Shown piece after piece: positions 45,367 to 53,730 of a stretch of DNA of 64,000 bases. The DNA is from an uncultured Bacteroidales bacterium (lineage in GTDB: Bacteria; Bacteroidota; Bacteroidia; Bacteroidales; Porphyromonadaceae), in the NCBI GenBank assembly GCA_902489445.1, contig CABTZX010000004.1, positions 1 to 64,000 on the forward strand, given 5' to 3'. Position numbers and translations under genes: made by a program. Numbering within the stretch: position 1 is the stretch's first letter; each line of letters begins with the position of its first letter. Below the pieces are notes generated by a model. The model worked only from the letters and a program-made list of their open reading frames with translations, did not search any database and was not told where the DNA came from.

Positions 45367-46191
45367 TTATTCTTCGTTGAGATTAACGCGACGGAAAGCG
45401 GTTACCTGAAGGGTTTTGCTACCTTGTTTAAGATAATCGGCAATGCTTAGCTTATTATCCTTAATGAAGGCTTGGTGCATAAGGGTATTTTCCTTATAGT
45501 ACTTCTGAAGAGAGCCTTCGGCAATACGATCCAAAAGCTGTTCAGGCTTACCGGCTTCGCGCGCTTTATCACGTGCTATTTTGAGCTCTTCATCGATGAT
45601 TGCTTGAGGAACGCTCTTTTCATCAATCGAAACAGGGTTCATGCTGGCTACCTGCATGGCTATGTCGCGTGCCATACGTTCGTCAACTTCTTCGTTGAAA
45701 GATACAATAACGGCGAGCTTATTTCCCGGATGAATATAGGAAACAGTATGTTCCGCTTCCAAGAATTCATAGTAACCGAGTTCCATCTTTTCACCGGTAC
45801 TACCGATGCGGTCGGTGATGTGATCGGCCACGGGACGTGCATCCTTGATGACGGTAGCAAGCAAATCTTCCTTAGTTTTGGGGTGATGCTCCATAGCAGC
45901 ATCCAGAATAGCTTGCGTGAGATCAATGTGTCCCTGGTTTTTGGCTACAAAGTCCGTTTCGCATTGTAGGGCAACAATGGCGGCAAAGCCCTTTTGGGAT
46001 GCGGCTAACACGCATCCTTCGGCAGCTTCGCGGTCGCTACGTTTAGCAGCCACAGCCTTACCTTTGGTGCGGATTATTTCCATTGCCTTTTCAATATCCC
46101 CGTTGCTTTCTTCCAGTGCTTTCTTACAATCTGTAAGTCCTGCACCGCTTAATTTTCTCAGTTTAGCGATGTCTTGAATGGTAATTGCCAT
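45367..46191 (-). CDS. tsf: Translation elongation factor Ts
   Basis: The 274-residue nucleotide-exchange factor for EF-Tu. The N-terminal UBA-like domain (MAITIQDIAKLRKLSGAGLTDCKKALEE) is followed by RTKGKAVAAKRSDREAAEG and the EF-Tu contact region LQCETDFVAKN. A longer open frame reaches 46320 but only reads back into the rpsB tail in another frame; the ATG at 46191 matches the family start. It is 16 bp downstream of rpsB. Confidence 0.97.
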   Translation of the reverse strand: MAITIQDIAKLRKLSGAGLTDCKKALEESNGDIEKAMEIIRTKGKAVAAKRSDREAAEGCVLAASQKGFAAIVALQCETDFVAKNQGHIDLTQAILDAAMEHHPKTKEDLLATVIKDARPVADHITDRIGSTGEKMELGYYEFLEAEHTVSYIHPGNKLAVIVSFNEEVDERMARDIAMQVASMNPVSIDEKSVPQAIIDEELKIARDKAREAGKPEQLLDRIAEGSLQKYYKENTLMHQAFIKDNKLSIADYLKQGSKTLQVTAFRRVNLNEE

Positions 46192-46207
46192 AGTTGTAAG
46201 GTATAGA

Positions 46208-47137
46208 TTAATTGTTTGCTTCGCCAGCTTCGGTTTTGTCCGTAGCTTGGTCTTCTTGCTTTGCAGTTGCTTCTGCCATAGCTGCTTCCTGTTCCTGAGT
46301 AGCTTGTGCGGTTTGGGCATCTACTTCAACGCCTTTTGTAGCAGTGCGTTCGCGACGAGCGCCCGTACGGCTGCGACGATTAGTACGTGTACGTTCGGGC
46401 TTTTCGCCTTCTTCCGTTGCTTCTTCTTCGGTAGCAGGCGTTTCCTTCATTTTGTATTCCTGAATGCCCTCAGCAATAGCCGAGCAAACAGCACCAAGAA
46501 TGAGTTCTACCCCTTCTACTGAATCATCGTTTGCCGGTATTACGTAATCGATAGGTTTCGGGTCGGCATTGGTATCTACAATAGCAAATACGGGAATACC
46601 GAGGCGAGTAGCTTCGCGAACTGCAATCTTTTCTTTGATTACATCTACAACAAACAGAGCGGCAGGAAGCCGAACCATATCTGCAATTGAACCGAGATTA
46701 CGTTCAAGATTTGCCCTCTGGCGTTCAATTTGAAGCTTTTCCCTTTTTGACAAATTGTCGTAAGTTCCATCCTCTTTCATCTTATCGATTGAAGCCATCT
46801 TCTTAACGGCTTTGCGGATGGTAGGGAAATTAGTCAGCATACCCCCCGGCCAACGAACCGTAACGTAGGGCATTCCTACGCTTTTAGCCATCTTTTCAAC
46901 GGGCTCTTGAATCTGCTTCTTGGTGCCAACGAAAAGAATCTTTTTCCCGTTTGCAGCGATTTGCTTTGCCACAGCAACAGCCTCGTCAATCTTGACTAAG
47001 GTTTTGCGCAGGTCAATAATATGGGTATTATTGCGTTCTGCGAAGATATAAGGCGCCATAGCCGGGTTCCATTTTCTCTTTTGGTGACCAAAGTGTGCAC
47101 CGGCGTTAAGCAATTCTTCGTATGTGATATTAGGCAT
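46208..47137 (-). CDS. rpsB: 30S ribosomal protein S2
   Basis: 309 residues. The S2 core (about 1-230) has AGAHFGHQKRKWNPAMAPYIF, IIDLRKTL, LFVGTKKQ, RWPGGMLTNF and AIVDTNADPKPIDYVIPAND. About 75 additional C-terminal residues are charged and low-complexity (Glu/Lys/Thr/Arg), beyond the usual S2 end; extended acidic S2 tails occur in Bacteroidetes, but this one also holds a basic RRSRTGARRERT patch. It is the third gene of the rplM operon. Confidence 0.97.
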   Translation of the reverse strand: MPNITYEELLNAGAHFGHQKRKWNPAMAPYIFAERNNTHIIDLRKTLVKIDEAVAVAKQIAANGKKILFVGTKKQIQEPVEKMAKSVGMPYVTVRWPGGMLTNFPTIRKAVKKMASIDKMKEDGTYDNLSKREKLQIERQRANLERNLGSIADMVRLPAALFVVDVIKEKIAVREATRLGIPVFAIVDTNADPKPIDYVIPANDDSVEGVELILGAVCSAIAEGIQEYKMKETPATEEEATEEGEKPERTRTNRRSRTGARRERTATKGVEVDAQTAQATQEQEAAMAEATAKQEDQATDKTEAGEANN

Positions 47138-47240
47138 AATGTTTTACTCTAAATGTTTACCTTCTTTTTTACCAATTGATATAGCAACCGCAGGGTAGAG
47201 TACACAATGCACCATCCTTGCGGTTTAGATACTAAACATA

Positions 47241-47627
47241 TTATCGCTTGCTGAACTGGAAGCGTTTACGTGCCTTAGGACGACCCGGTTTCTTTCTTTC
47301 AACAACACGGCTGTCGCGCGTTACAAAGCCTGCTGCGCGCAGAGCCGGTTTATCTTCCGGATTGATCTTGATAAGAGCGCGAGATACCGCCAAGCGAGCT
47401 GCTTCGCTCTGTCCCTTGAAGCCGCCGCCCCTTAGATTGATCTTGATATCGTATTTACCCTCAATTTCGAGTTTCGCCAGCGGCTGTTTTACAATAAACT
47501 GAAGCAGAGGCGAGGGAAAGTATTCTGAGAGGTCCTTTTTGTTAATGGTAATTTTACCGCTTCCTTCCGTGAGGAAAACGCGTGCTACGGCCGCCTTTCT
47601 ACGACCTAATGCATTGATTTGTTCCAT
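47241..47627 (-). CDS. rpsI: 30S ribosomal protein S9
   Basis: 128 residues with the S9 hallmarks: N-terminal ALGRRKAAVARVFL, GGGFKGQSEAARLAVSRAL, and the basic C-terminal tail VVERKKPGRPKARKRFQFSKR that reaches the ribosomal P site. It is 22 bp downstream of rplM, the usual uL13-uS9 pairing. Confidence 0.98.
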   Translation of the reverse strand: MEQINALGRRKAAVARVFLTEGSGKITINKKDLSEYFPSPLLQFIVKQPLAKLEIEGKYDIKINLRGGGFKGQSEAARLAVSRALIKINPEDKPALRAAGFVTRDSRVVERKKPGRPKARKRFQFSKR

Positions 47628-47649
47628 TTGATCTATCGATTGGCGTTAA

Positions 47650-48105
47650 TTACATTATTTTGTTTAGGTCAACAAGGCGTGGTTGCTGCGCTTCGTGCTT
47701 GTGATCCGGACCATCGTACACATACATATTGTTGAGCAGTCGGTCACTTAGCTTGTTTTTGGGAAGCATACCTTTAACCACTTTGCGGAACAGATATGTG
47801 GAACCCTTCTGTTGCAGATCATGCGGAGTATACACCCGCTGTCCACCGGGGTAACCTGTGAAACGAATATACTTTCGTCCCGTCCACTTGTTCCCACTCA
47901 GCTGAATCTTGTCGGCATTGATAATGATTACATTGTCACCACAATCAGCGTGGGGAGTAAAATTGGGCTTGTACTTACCGCGCAGCAGTTTTGCTACTTT
48001 GGAGCATAGCCGTCCGAGTTGTTGCCCCTCGGCATCCACTACGATCCACTCTTTGGTGGCCGTGCGAGTGTTAGCCGAAATAGTCTTATAGCTTAAAGTA
48101 TCCAC
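47650..48105 (-). CDS. rplM: 50S ribosomal protein L13
   Basis: 151 residues, full length: DTLSYKTISANTRTATKEWIVVDAEG, GRLCSKVAKLLRGKYKPNFTPHADCGDNVIIINA, KYIRFTGYPGG and VVKGMLPKNKLSDRLLNNMYVY. The start codon is GTG, which may lower initiation. It heads rplM-rpsI-rpsB-tsf and is preceded by a leader of about 300 nt with a nested stem-loop, so autoregulation by L13 or S9 is plausible. Confidence 0.98.
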   Translation of the reverse strand: MDTLSYKTISANTRTATKEWIVVDAEGQQLGRLCSKVAKLLRGKYKPNFTPHADCGDNVIIINADKIQLSGNKWTGRKYIRFTGYPGGQRVYTPHDLQQKGSTYLFRKVVKGMLPKNKLSDRLLNNMYVYDGPDHKHEAQQPRLVDLNKIM

Positions 48106-48407
48106 TTCTTTTCTTCTTGCTTTTAATTATTATCTATCAGTATCCCTCCTTTTCAAAGCCGACAAACCACAAGCGCACACCGAATGTTCTTCTGAAAACG
48201 ATGCATAGCTCATCTTCTTTCCATCGAAACTATCGAAGCGCATATGGGCGCATATTCCGCGTGCCTGCAAACGGTTCACCTATTGCACAGCTAATCACCC
48301 GCATTGGACGGCGCGGGTAGTGCAATTCCCTTTGTAGGACGACGCTACTGCCGTTGCTTCTCGAATCGAGGGGGATATCTCTATTCTTCTTCCTCTGATA
48401 TCAATCA
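48106..48407 (-). ncRNA. Structured 5' leader of the rplM operon (candidate r-protein leader)
   Basis: Between the predicted start (~48407) and the GTG of rplM lie about 300 nt. The clearest element is a nested stem at 48282-48326: outer ATTGCAC/GTGCAAT (7 bp) and inner ACCCGC/GCGGGT (6 bp) with a 10-base loop and an 8-base internal strand on one side only. Smaller hairpins CTGAT-loop-ATCAG and CTCGA-T-TCGAG lie nearer the start. Leaders binding uL13 have been proposed for Bacteroidia, as I recall; I could not test a match. Confidence 0.55.
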
Positions 48408-48413
48408 GCGTTG

Positions 48414-48444
48414 CAAAGTTAGTTTCTTTTTCTTTGATGACCAA
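48414..48444 (-). promoter_or_regulatory. Promoter of the rplM operon (TTG-N20-TAACTTTG)
   Basis: On the minus strand TTG at 48444-48442 is followed after 20 bp by TAACTTTG at 48421-48414, the best-spaced Bacteroidetes promoter in the window. Confidence 0.7.
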
Positions 48445-48784
48445 ACGTTTCAGCCGATATTCCTCTGCAAACTCCCTTTCTTTCTCGAAGAAACACTTTA
48501 TTTGTTGATTAATCAATCGGAGTCGGCTTATAGATACGAATCGTTTTGTCTGTTCCACGACTATATTGCCATAACGGTTTCTATCATTGTTTTGTATGTC
48601 CTTCCCTGATAATTTAATTTCGATCTGCTTTACGCGCTCTGAAGCTTAGTGGCGAAGTTAATACATTGCAATCAAAAAACGGATAATGATATCTGGTGCA
48701 GATACTGATAACACTTAATAATTCTATGCATTGCTGTCCCCAAAACGAGAGTAGCCAAGGATAGTATAATGATAATGAATCTCA

Positions 48785-49150
48785 AGATGGGAGGGAACGA
48801 ATCGGTAGTACGAAGGGAACGGAGCAGCGGGTGGGAGACGTTGGGTCAGAAGAAGAGTGAATGCAGATCAATTATACGAAGGACTCGGAGTCGAGGATGG
48901 GAGCTGTTGGAGCAGGGGATGGGAGGGAACGGAGCGGATGTACGGTGCAGTCGGAGAAAACTCTATAGACTTTCTGGAAAAACTCTATAGACTTTTCCCC
49001 GATACCTCCGTACGAACACTCGGACGGCGTGGAAGCAATGATTTGTTCTATGGGAACACCGCTCCTTTCTCTCGGTAGAAAGGAGTACAAAGGTTCGCAG
49101 GTGTGGTGCAGCTTTCCCATAAAAGTTAGGGAAATGTACGCAAGAGCAAT
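48785..49150 (+). repeat. Array A5: two 22-bp CTATAG units with both flanks
   Basis: CTATAG at 48963 and 48985 only, so this copy is short. The upstream flank keeps the register: TACGAAGG at 48809 and 48875, TACGG at 48941 (66 bp each), then 22 bp to the first unit; GATGGGAG at 48786, 48896 and 48918. Downstream is the shared GATACCTCCGTAC / GGCGTGGAAGCAATGATTTG flank. Confidence 0.9.
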
Positions 49151-49500
49151 GGCGAAAGTGCGCAGATGTGTGGTGGCTCGTGCGTGTGGTGGTAGACGAA
49201 GGTGCGTGAGAGTGGGGCGGCTCGTGCTTGGGGTTTTGGGCGAAGGTGGGCAGATGGGGACTATGCTTGCAAGGGTTTACGGGCAAAGTGGCGCAGATGT
49301 GGGGTGGCTCCTGCGGTGAAATGGGTGAATGTAAGGGGAGGATGGGCGGAAAGGTGCGCAGATGTGGGGTCGCTTTCCTATAAAATGGGGGGAAGTGTAA
49401 GCAAAAGCAATAGCAAAGAGGCGCAGATGTGGGGCAAGGGTAGGGTGCGAGCGGTCGGATGCTCAGTTGGGGCTCGGAAGGAAATGGGCGAGGAGGCTCG
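49150..49500. repeat. Degenerate ~44-bp repeats (GCGCAGATGTGGGG type)
   Basis: GCGCAGATG-like motifs at about 49160, 49204, 49248, 49291, 49356 and 49431 are separated by 44, 44, 43, 65 and 75 bp, mostly near multiples of 22 with small indels. The stretch is G-rich and continues from array A5 to the end of the next gene. I see no credible gene in it. Confidence 0.65.
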
Positions 49501-49514
49501 GGAGTAGGGGAGGG

Positions 49515-49721
49515 TTATTTGCGAGGGGTGCGCTTTTCGCGTCGTCTCGCCTTATAGATCGGTACAAAGACGATGATGCCGCTCGCCACAATCACGAAGA
49601 GGGTGTAGAGCGTCAGCTCGGCATAGATCAGAATAAGTATGGTCAGAAAGAGCCAAAGCGCGATAATAAAGCCGATTTGTATGTTGCCGAAGTGCCTCGG
49701 CGTGCGTGGGGTTTGTGGCAT
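49515..49721 (-). CDS. Small two-helix membrane protein
   Basis: 68 residues: a polar N-terminus (MPQTPRTPRHFGNIQIG), two hydrophobic helices (about 18-33 and 38-54) and a basic tail (YKARRREKRTPRK). No known family recognised. Its 5' end lies in the first copy of a 111-bp tandem duplication shared with the end of the DUF2007 gene. Downstream are only repeats. Confidence 0.55.
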   Translation of the reverse strand: MPQTPRTPRHFGNIQIGFIIALWLFLTILILIYAELTLYTLFVIVASGIIVFVPIYKARRREKRTPRK

Positions 49722-49866
49722 AACGGATTAGGATGGGCTGAGCGTTTGGATAATCGAAAAGAGCCAAAGCGCGATAATAAAGCCGATTTGTATGTTGCCG
49801 AAGTGTCTCGGCGGACGTGGAGTTTGTGGCATAACGGATTAGGACGGGCTTAGCGTTTGGATAATC
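49645..49866 (-). repeat. In-frame 111-bp tandem duplication across a gene boundary
   Basis: Positions 49645-49755 and 49756-49866 are near-identical copies, 111 bp (37 codons) each. Each copy carries the 3' end of the DUF2007 gene (IIQTLSPS-stop) followed by the start of the small membrane protein (MPQTPR). Differences are a few substitutions, so the event looks recent. Confidence 0.92.
49728..49832 (-). pseudogene. 34-codon chimeric mini-frame made by the duplication
   Basis: The frame starts with the small membrane protein's N-terminus (MPQTPRPPRHFGNIQIGF), passes through its first helix (IIALWLF) and ends with the DUF2007 tail SIIQTLSPS. It arises at the duplication junction. A function is not supported; it may be translated by coupling, as its ATG is 4 bp past the DUF2007 stop. 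Confidence 0.5.
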
Positions 49867-50243
49867 AGGAGGAGCAGAAACAGTACCAAAGCGAGTACGA
49901 CAATGAGGAGCAACAAGGCACGTTTGAGCGAAAGGTTGCGTAGTACCGGTGCCGAGGCGAGCCAATTATTCAGTTTCGCCACAGCGGACTGCTCGGGGTG
50001 CGGAAGCTCTTTGCCGTTAACGCGCAGTACATCTAAGGCGCGGTCGGCATCCTCGCGGGGTACCATTAGTCGAATGCCGCCTACGTCCACGGCGGCTCCC
50101 AGAATCATATGCGTGTAAAGTGATTCCAACGAGCCCTCAATGCCTTCACGCCTAAGAAGTTGCAACACCTCGTCGGCTTCGACAAAGCTGCGGTAGGTCT
50201 GCAAAAGGACCAGTTCGTCTTCGTAATGCCTACGCTTTGTCAT
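49839..50243 (-). CDS. DUF2007-domain membrane-anchored protein
   Basis: 134 residues. Residues 8-75 match DUF2007 (LVLLQTYRSFVEADEVLQLL, GIEGSLES, GGIRLMVPREDADRALDVL), a small alpha-beta domain thought to act in signalling. A linker follows, then one C-terminal helix (about 110-130, ALLLLIVVLALVLFLLLL), so it is tail-anchored with the domain in the cytoplasm. It overlaps nadD by 14 bp and its end lies in the 111-bp duplication. Confidence 0.82.
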   Translation of the reverse strand: MTKRRHYEDELVLLQTYRSFVEADEVLQLLRREGIEGSLESLYTHMILGAAVDVGGIRLMVPREDADRALDVLRVNGKELPHPEQSAVAKLNNWLASAPVLRNLSLKRALLLLIVVLALVLFLLLLIIQTLSPS

Positions 50244-50823
50244 TGCTCAGAATGCGCTGCATTTGTGGCATTAAATCAGGTTGGGGGAGAAAGAAGCGTA
50301 CATCCTGACCTTTGCGTAGTTGGGCGCGAATGAACGAGGAGGATACCTCGATGGCTGGGGCGTCCGCTGCGTAGATGCATTGCGAGGGTAGGGTAGCGGG
50401 ATCTATCGGCGTGCCACGGCGCGGATAGATGAGAAAGCGGTTCGTTTCCAGTAGTTCCTGATAATGGTACCAATGCGTGATGTTCTGCCAGCTATCGCTG
50501 CCCATAATGAACAGAAACTCAGCTTTGGGCATCTCGGTGCGGAGCGCACGGAGCGTATCAAGCGTATAATGCGGAGCGGGTAGCCCGGATTCTATTCCGG
50601 AGCTAAGAAAGCGCCGATCGCCACGGACGGATTGTTCGATAAAGGAGAGTCGCTGCTCGAAGGTGAAAAGGGTATCGTTCTCTTTCAGCGGATTGTGCAC
50701 GGTTGGCAACAGAAGGATGTGGTCAATTGCGGGTTGCTCCATTAGGAGAAACCAGTTGGCAAGCGCCAAATGCCCGATGTGGATGGGGTCGAATGATCCG
50801 CCGAATACCGCGATGCGCTTCAT
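50230..50823 (-). CDS. nadD: Nicotinate-nucleotide adenylyltransferase
   Basis: The 197-residue enzyme that adenylates nicotinate mononucleotide in NAD synthesis. Seen: GGSFDPIHIGHLALANW (phosphate-binding and HxGH-type motif), LLPTVHNPLKE, FIMGSDSWQNITHW and the C-terminal SSSFIRAQLRKG. The ATG overlaps the pncB stop (ATGA), pairing two consecutive steps of nicotinate salvage. Confidence 0.95.
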   Translation of the reverse strand: MKRIAVFGGSFDPIHIGHLALANWFLLMEQPAIDHILLLPTVHNPLKENDTLFTFEQRLSFIEQSVRGDRRFLSSGIESGLPAPHYTLDTLRALRTEMPKAEFLFIMGSDSWQNITHWYHYQELLETNRFLIYPRRGTPIDPATLPSQCIYAADAPAIEVSSSFIRAQLRKGQDVRFFLPQPDLMPQMQRILSNDKA

Positions 50824-51998
50824 ACGATGCCCAAAGTGGCTTTCGCCAGTTCTATTTCACGCTCTTCGCCCGTGTGCTTTCCGGTGGTATCGGAGAGTTT
50901 AACGCAATTGCTCCACTGCTCTTTGGCGGTCATACGGCAACGCCACAGTTTCATCACAATATTGGAGGGCTCAAAGCCGGAGCCGGTGTCGTTAGTTAGA
51001 TTAGTACCGATGCCAAAAGTGCAACCGATGCGTCCCTTGCAGGCATCGCGTATTTCAATGGCTCGCTCGGTATTTAGCCCGTCCGAGAAGATGATGTACT
51101 TGGTAAGCGGGTTTACACGCAACTCCTTGTAGCGAGCCACGGCTTTATCGATAAACTCGAACGGATCGCCGCTATCCTGACGCAGGCTGGTGAACAGCAA
51201 GGCGTGCTTCTTGGAAAAGTTCCGAAGAAAGACATCCGTTGTATAGGTATCAGTGAGCACAGTGCCCAAGTCGCCGTCGTAGACAGTGATCCAATCCTCC
51301 ATCGACATATAGTTCGCCATCTTATAGCCGTAGATGGCTCCATGAAACTGGAACCATTCGTGGGGGTGAGTGCCGGAAACTTTTAAGTTGTACTTGTGAG
51401 CAAAGTGTACATTGCTTGTCCCATAAAGCGCATCGGGAGCGTGCTCCTTGAGAATGCGCGTTACTTTGTCCTCCACTTCGTAGCTGAAGCGGCGACGCAT
51501 CCCAAAGAGGGAGAAGGGAATATGCTCTTTATTGAGCAGCTCCGCCTTACGAACGGCTTGGTTAATCAGATAGCTTTCGTCAGGTTGCGCGTTCATAGTG
51601 CGGTAATAGAGCTCACTGACTATCGCCAAGAGGGGCGTTTCCCACAAAGAGACTCGGTAGAGTGGCCCGGTGGCATCAATGTGTAGCTTTCCCTCATCGT
51701 CCTGACGAATCTGCAACTCCTTTGGATCAAAGCGGAATCCGCGCAGAAAGTCGATATACGTAGGTGGAATGTACGGCATAGTGCTTGCCACAAAGCGAGC
51801 TTCGTCATCAGTCAGTGCCACAGACGAAAGGTGCGCAACCTCCTGGCGTAGCATAGTGTCAAAGCCGGAGGGATAGATGCGCTCGCTTCGGTCAATGAAG
51901 CGGAAGACGCCTTCGGCATAGGGGAACAGCTTACTATAGGCATAGCCTGTAGTAAACTTGTACAAATCCGTATCCAAAAGGCTGTTGATAATGGGCAT
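50820..51998 (-). CDS. pncB: Nicotinate phosphoribosyltransferase
   Basis: About 392 residues; makes nicotinate mononucleotide from nicotinate, PRPP and ATP. Seen: LLDTDLYKFTTGYAYSKLFP, FSLFGMRRRFSYE, YGTSNVHFAHKY and SGTHPHEWFQFHGA with the phosphorylated-histidine region, LRQDSGDPFEFIDKAV, IIFSDGLNTERAIEI and FGIGTNLTND. The open frame reaches 52028, inside the Wzz-like gene; MPIINSLLDTD at 51998 is the family-like start. Product and nadD act in series. Confidence 0.95.
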   Translation of the reverse strand: MPIINSLLDTDLYKFTTGYAYSKLFPYAEGVFRFIDRSERIYPSGFDTMLRQEVAHLSSVALTDDEARFVASTMPYIPPTYIDFLRGFRFDPKELQIRQDDEGKLHIDATGPLYRVSLWETPLLAIVSELYYRTMNAQPDESYLINQAVRKAELLNKEHIPFSLFGMRRRFSYEVEDKVTRILKEHAPDALYGTSNVHFAHKYNLKVSGTHPHEWFQFHGAIYGYKMANYMSMEDWITVYDGDLGTVLTDTYTTDVFLRNFSKKHALLFTSLRQDSGDPFEFIDKAVARYKELRVNPLTKYIIFSDGLNTERAIEIRDACKGRIGCTFGIGTNLTNDTGSGFEPSNIVMKLWRCRMTAKEQWSNCVKLSDTTGKHTGEEREIELAKATLGIV

Positions 51999-52012
51999 AA
52001 GAACGAGAAAAG

Positions 52013-53728
52013 TTACTTTTTGAGCCAAACGGTACGGATGTGTACCTCGGGGAGATCGGTGAGCTTAGCAATCTCTTCGTTCACGAGATCTATTTGCTTC
52101 ATTCTACTCTTGCCGGCAGTAGCGGGAATCAGTAGATGTTTTGAACGGCTCGGTACGAAGAAAGGTATTTTATCCGGTGTTATTGTGAGCAATAGTATGC
52201 CCTTTTCGGGGAGCGAAGTAAGCTCCTTTTGCCAATCCGTTTGGAACTGATCGCTCGCCAAATAGCCCGGTCGGTAGTGCCAAGCTACAGTGCCTTCGGG
52301 TGCAGGAGTGCCTTCGGGGAGCAAATTCTTGCGAATGACGGGTCTACCACTATCGTTCAGACTAAGCGAAAGTGCGTCAATAAAGCGCAAAACCTCCTTT
52401 GTTTGTGTGGGCGGAGCTACTATTACGCAATTTGCTTCGGCTAAAGTGCTTCGGAGTAAATCGACCTGTTCCTCAAGTGTTGTGCCGGAGTGAGTCCGTT
52501 TGCCCACTTTATAGGAGGCAAAATGGTACTTATTCCATTGCGAGGAAAGCTGGCTGCGTTCCAAAATAGAGCCTCGAATTAGCCAATAATAATAAAGAGC
52601 CAGCATGGGTACGATGATGGCGAGGAGCAACAGCACAATCAAGAGGTATGAAGCACCTTCTCGTGCATTGCGGGCGGAGGGAGGATCGATAACGGCAACA
52701 AAGTTTTCCATCGACAGTACTTCCATATTGGCGTGATTTCGTGCCAACTCTTCCTGTAGAGACTTACGCTCCTTTGCCGCAGCTTCAGCGGAGAGCGTTC
52801 CTTTTGCTTCGCTTTCGGCAAGAGAGGCGAGAGCTTGTTCTGTAAGTTTGCGTTCCTCAGTAAGATCCTTTTGCAATGCATCGTGCACAAATTCGTTCCC
52901 CTTAGCCGCCATAGCAGCGAGCAGTTCGCTCACGGCGCGTACAGAGCCTCCGATGCGTACATATAGCGTGAGCGCCGGATTATCCTTGCCCAACAGTTTC
53001 TCCTTAAGACTCATTTCTTTGTCAAAAATGGTCTTTGCATCAATACTTTGCTGTTTGTTCACACGTACGGGAGCAGCAAGATCCAGCTTTGTGGGAGGGT
53101 AGTTTGTATTAGTTGCTTGCGGAATACAAACCACGCGTCCCAAAGGAGTGGTAACAGTATCACCCAATGGAATGCGCACTTTGCCAAAAGTTTGGGGAAC
53201 AATTGCTTTCCCTTGATAGGTTCCTTGGGGATCGTGTAGCAAAATGCCATTTGTAGTGTAGTCCGCAGTAAGGCTAAACTCGTCCAAATCGTACGTATCC
53301 AAAAAGCGTAACCGGTAAGGCAAATCGTTGTACACATCTAACCAACGCAAGCCTTTCTTTTGTGCGTACGACATATCAAAGCCACTCTCCTTACCTGCCT
53401 GATAGATTACTTCCGATGAAGTGATATAAGCATATAGTTGCGATGATTGGTACGCGGGATTCTTTTTCCACAGATGATTCGCAGAAAACGCATCATTCTG
53501 CATAATGAATCGTTCCTGTCCCGGTTCGGGGAATCTGCTCATCAGCGTCATCTTGTAGGAGGGTTGACCAATGGTAGTGCGCTTGGCAATCACCTTCATT
53601 AACCCGGCTGCAATTATAAATGAAAGAACAAAAAGGGGCCAACCTTTGAGCATTAAGCGTATAAAGGCGCTAAAAGTCATTCTGCTTTGCCCATTTTGCG
53701 GTAGAGTACTATTATTATTGTGAGCCAT
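52013..53728 (-). CDS. Wzz-like polysaccharide chain-length protein
   Basis: 571 residues with the polysaccharide co-polymerase layout: cytoplasmic N-terminus, helix 1 (about 32-48, WPLFVLSFIIAAGLMKVI), a large periplasmic domain with a coiled coil (about 285-340, EERKLTEQALASLAESEAKG), helix 2 (about 363-388, YLLIVLLLLAIIVPMLALYY), then a C-terminal cytosolic region of about 180 residues resembling a degenerate Wzc-type kinase fold. I see no Walker motif or Tyr cluster, so kinase activity is unlikely. Its placement next to gmd-fcl suggests a role in O-antigen or capsule length. Confidence 0.8.
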   Translation of the reverse strand: MAHNNNSTLPQNGQSRMTFSAFIRLMLKGWPLFVLSFIIAAGLMKVIAKRTTIGQPSYKMTLMSRFPEPGQERFIMQNDAFSANHLWKKNPAYQSSQLYAYITSSEVIYQAGKESGFDMSYAQKKGLRWLDVYNDLPYRLRFLDTYDLDEFSLTADYTTNGILLHDPQGTYQGKAIVPQTFGKVRIPLGDTVTTPLGRVVCIPQATNTNYPPTKLDLAAPVRVNKQQSIDAKTIFDKEMSLKEKLLGKDNPALTLYVRIGGSVRAVSELLAAMAAKGNEFVHDALQKDLTEERKLTEQALASLAESEAKGTLSAEAAAKERKSLQEELARNHANMEVLSMENFVAVIDPPSARNAREGASYLLIVLLLLAIIVPMLALYYYWLIRGSILERSQLSSQWNKYHFASYKVGKRTHSGTTLEEQVDLLRSTLAEANCVIVAPPTQTKEVLRFIDALSLSLNDSGRPVIRKNLLPEGTPAPEGTVAWHYRPGYLASDQFQTDWQKELTSLPEKGILLLTITPDKIPFFVPSRSKHLLIPATAGKSRMKQIDLVNEEIAKLTDLPEVHIRTVWLKK

Positions 53729-53730
53729 AA

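Noticed and set aside
48282..48326. tRNA-like reading of the nested stem upstream of rplM
   Set aside because: Only two nested stems, no T-arm consensus and no CCA; a leader structure explains it better.
48295..48558. 87-codon minus-strand frame upstream of rplM
   Set aside because: It contains the predicted rplM promoter and half of the leader stem, starts with GTG and resembles no family.
90..49286. Four ~105-110-codon frames reading into A arrays (90-422 minus, 5622-5936 plus, 38457-38789 minus, 48963-49286 minus) with similar C-terminal peptides
   Set aside because: Similarity follows from the DNA repeat itself; all end at the CTATAG stop, the N-terminal parts do not match each other, and composition is low-complexity. 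I treat them as non-coding.
49552..49965. 137-codon frame across the DUF2007/small-protein junction
   Set aside because: It is an alternative frame over the 111-bp duplication; DUF2007 and membrane-helix signatures lie in the other frame.
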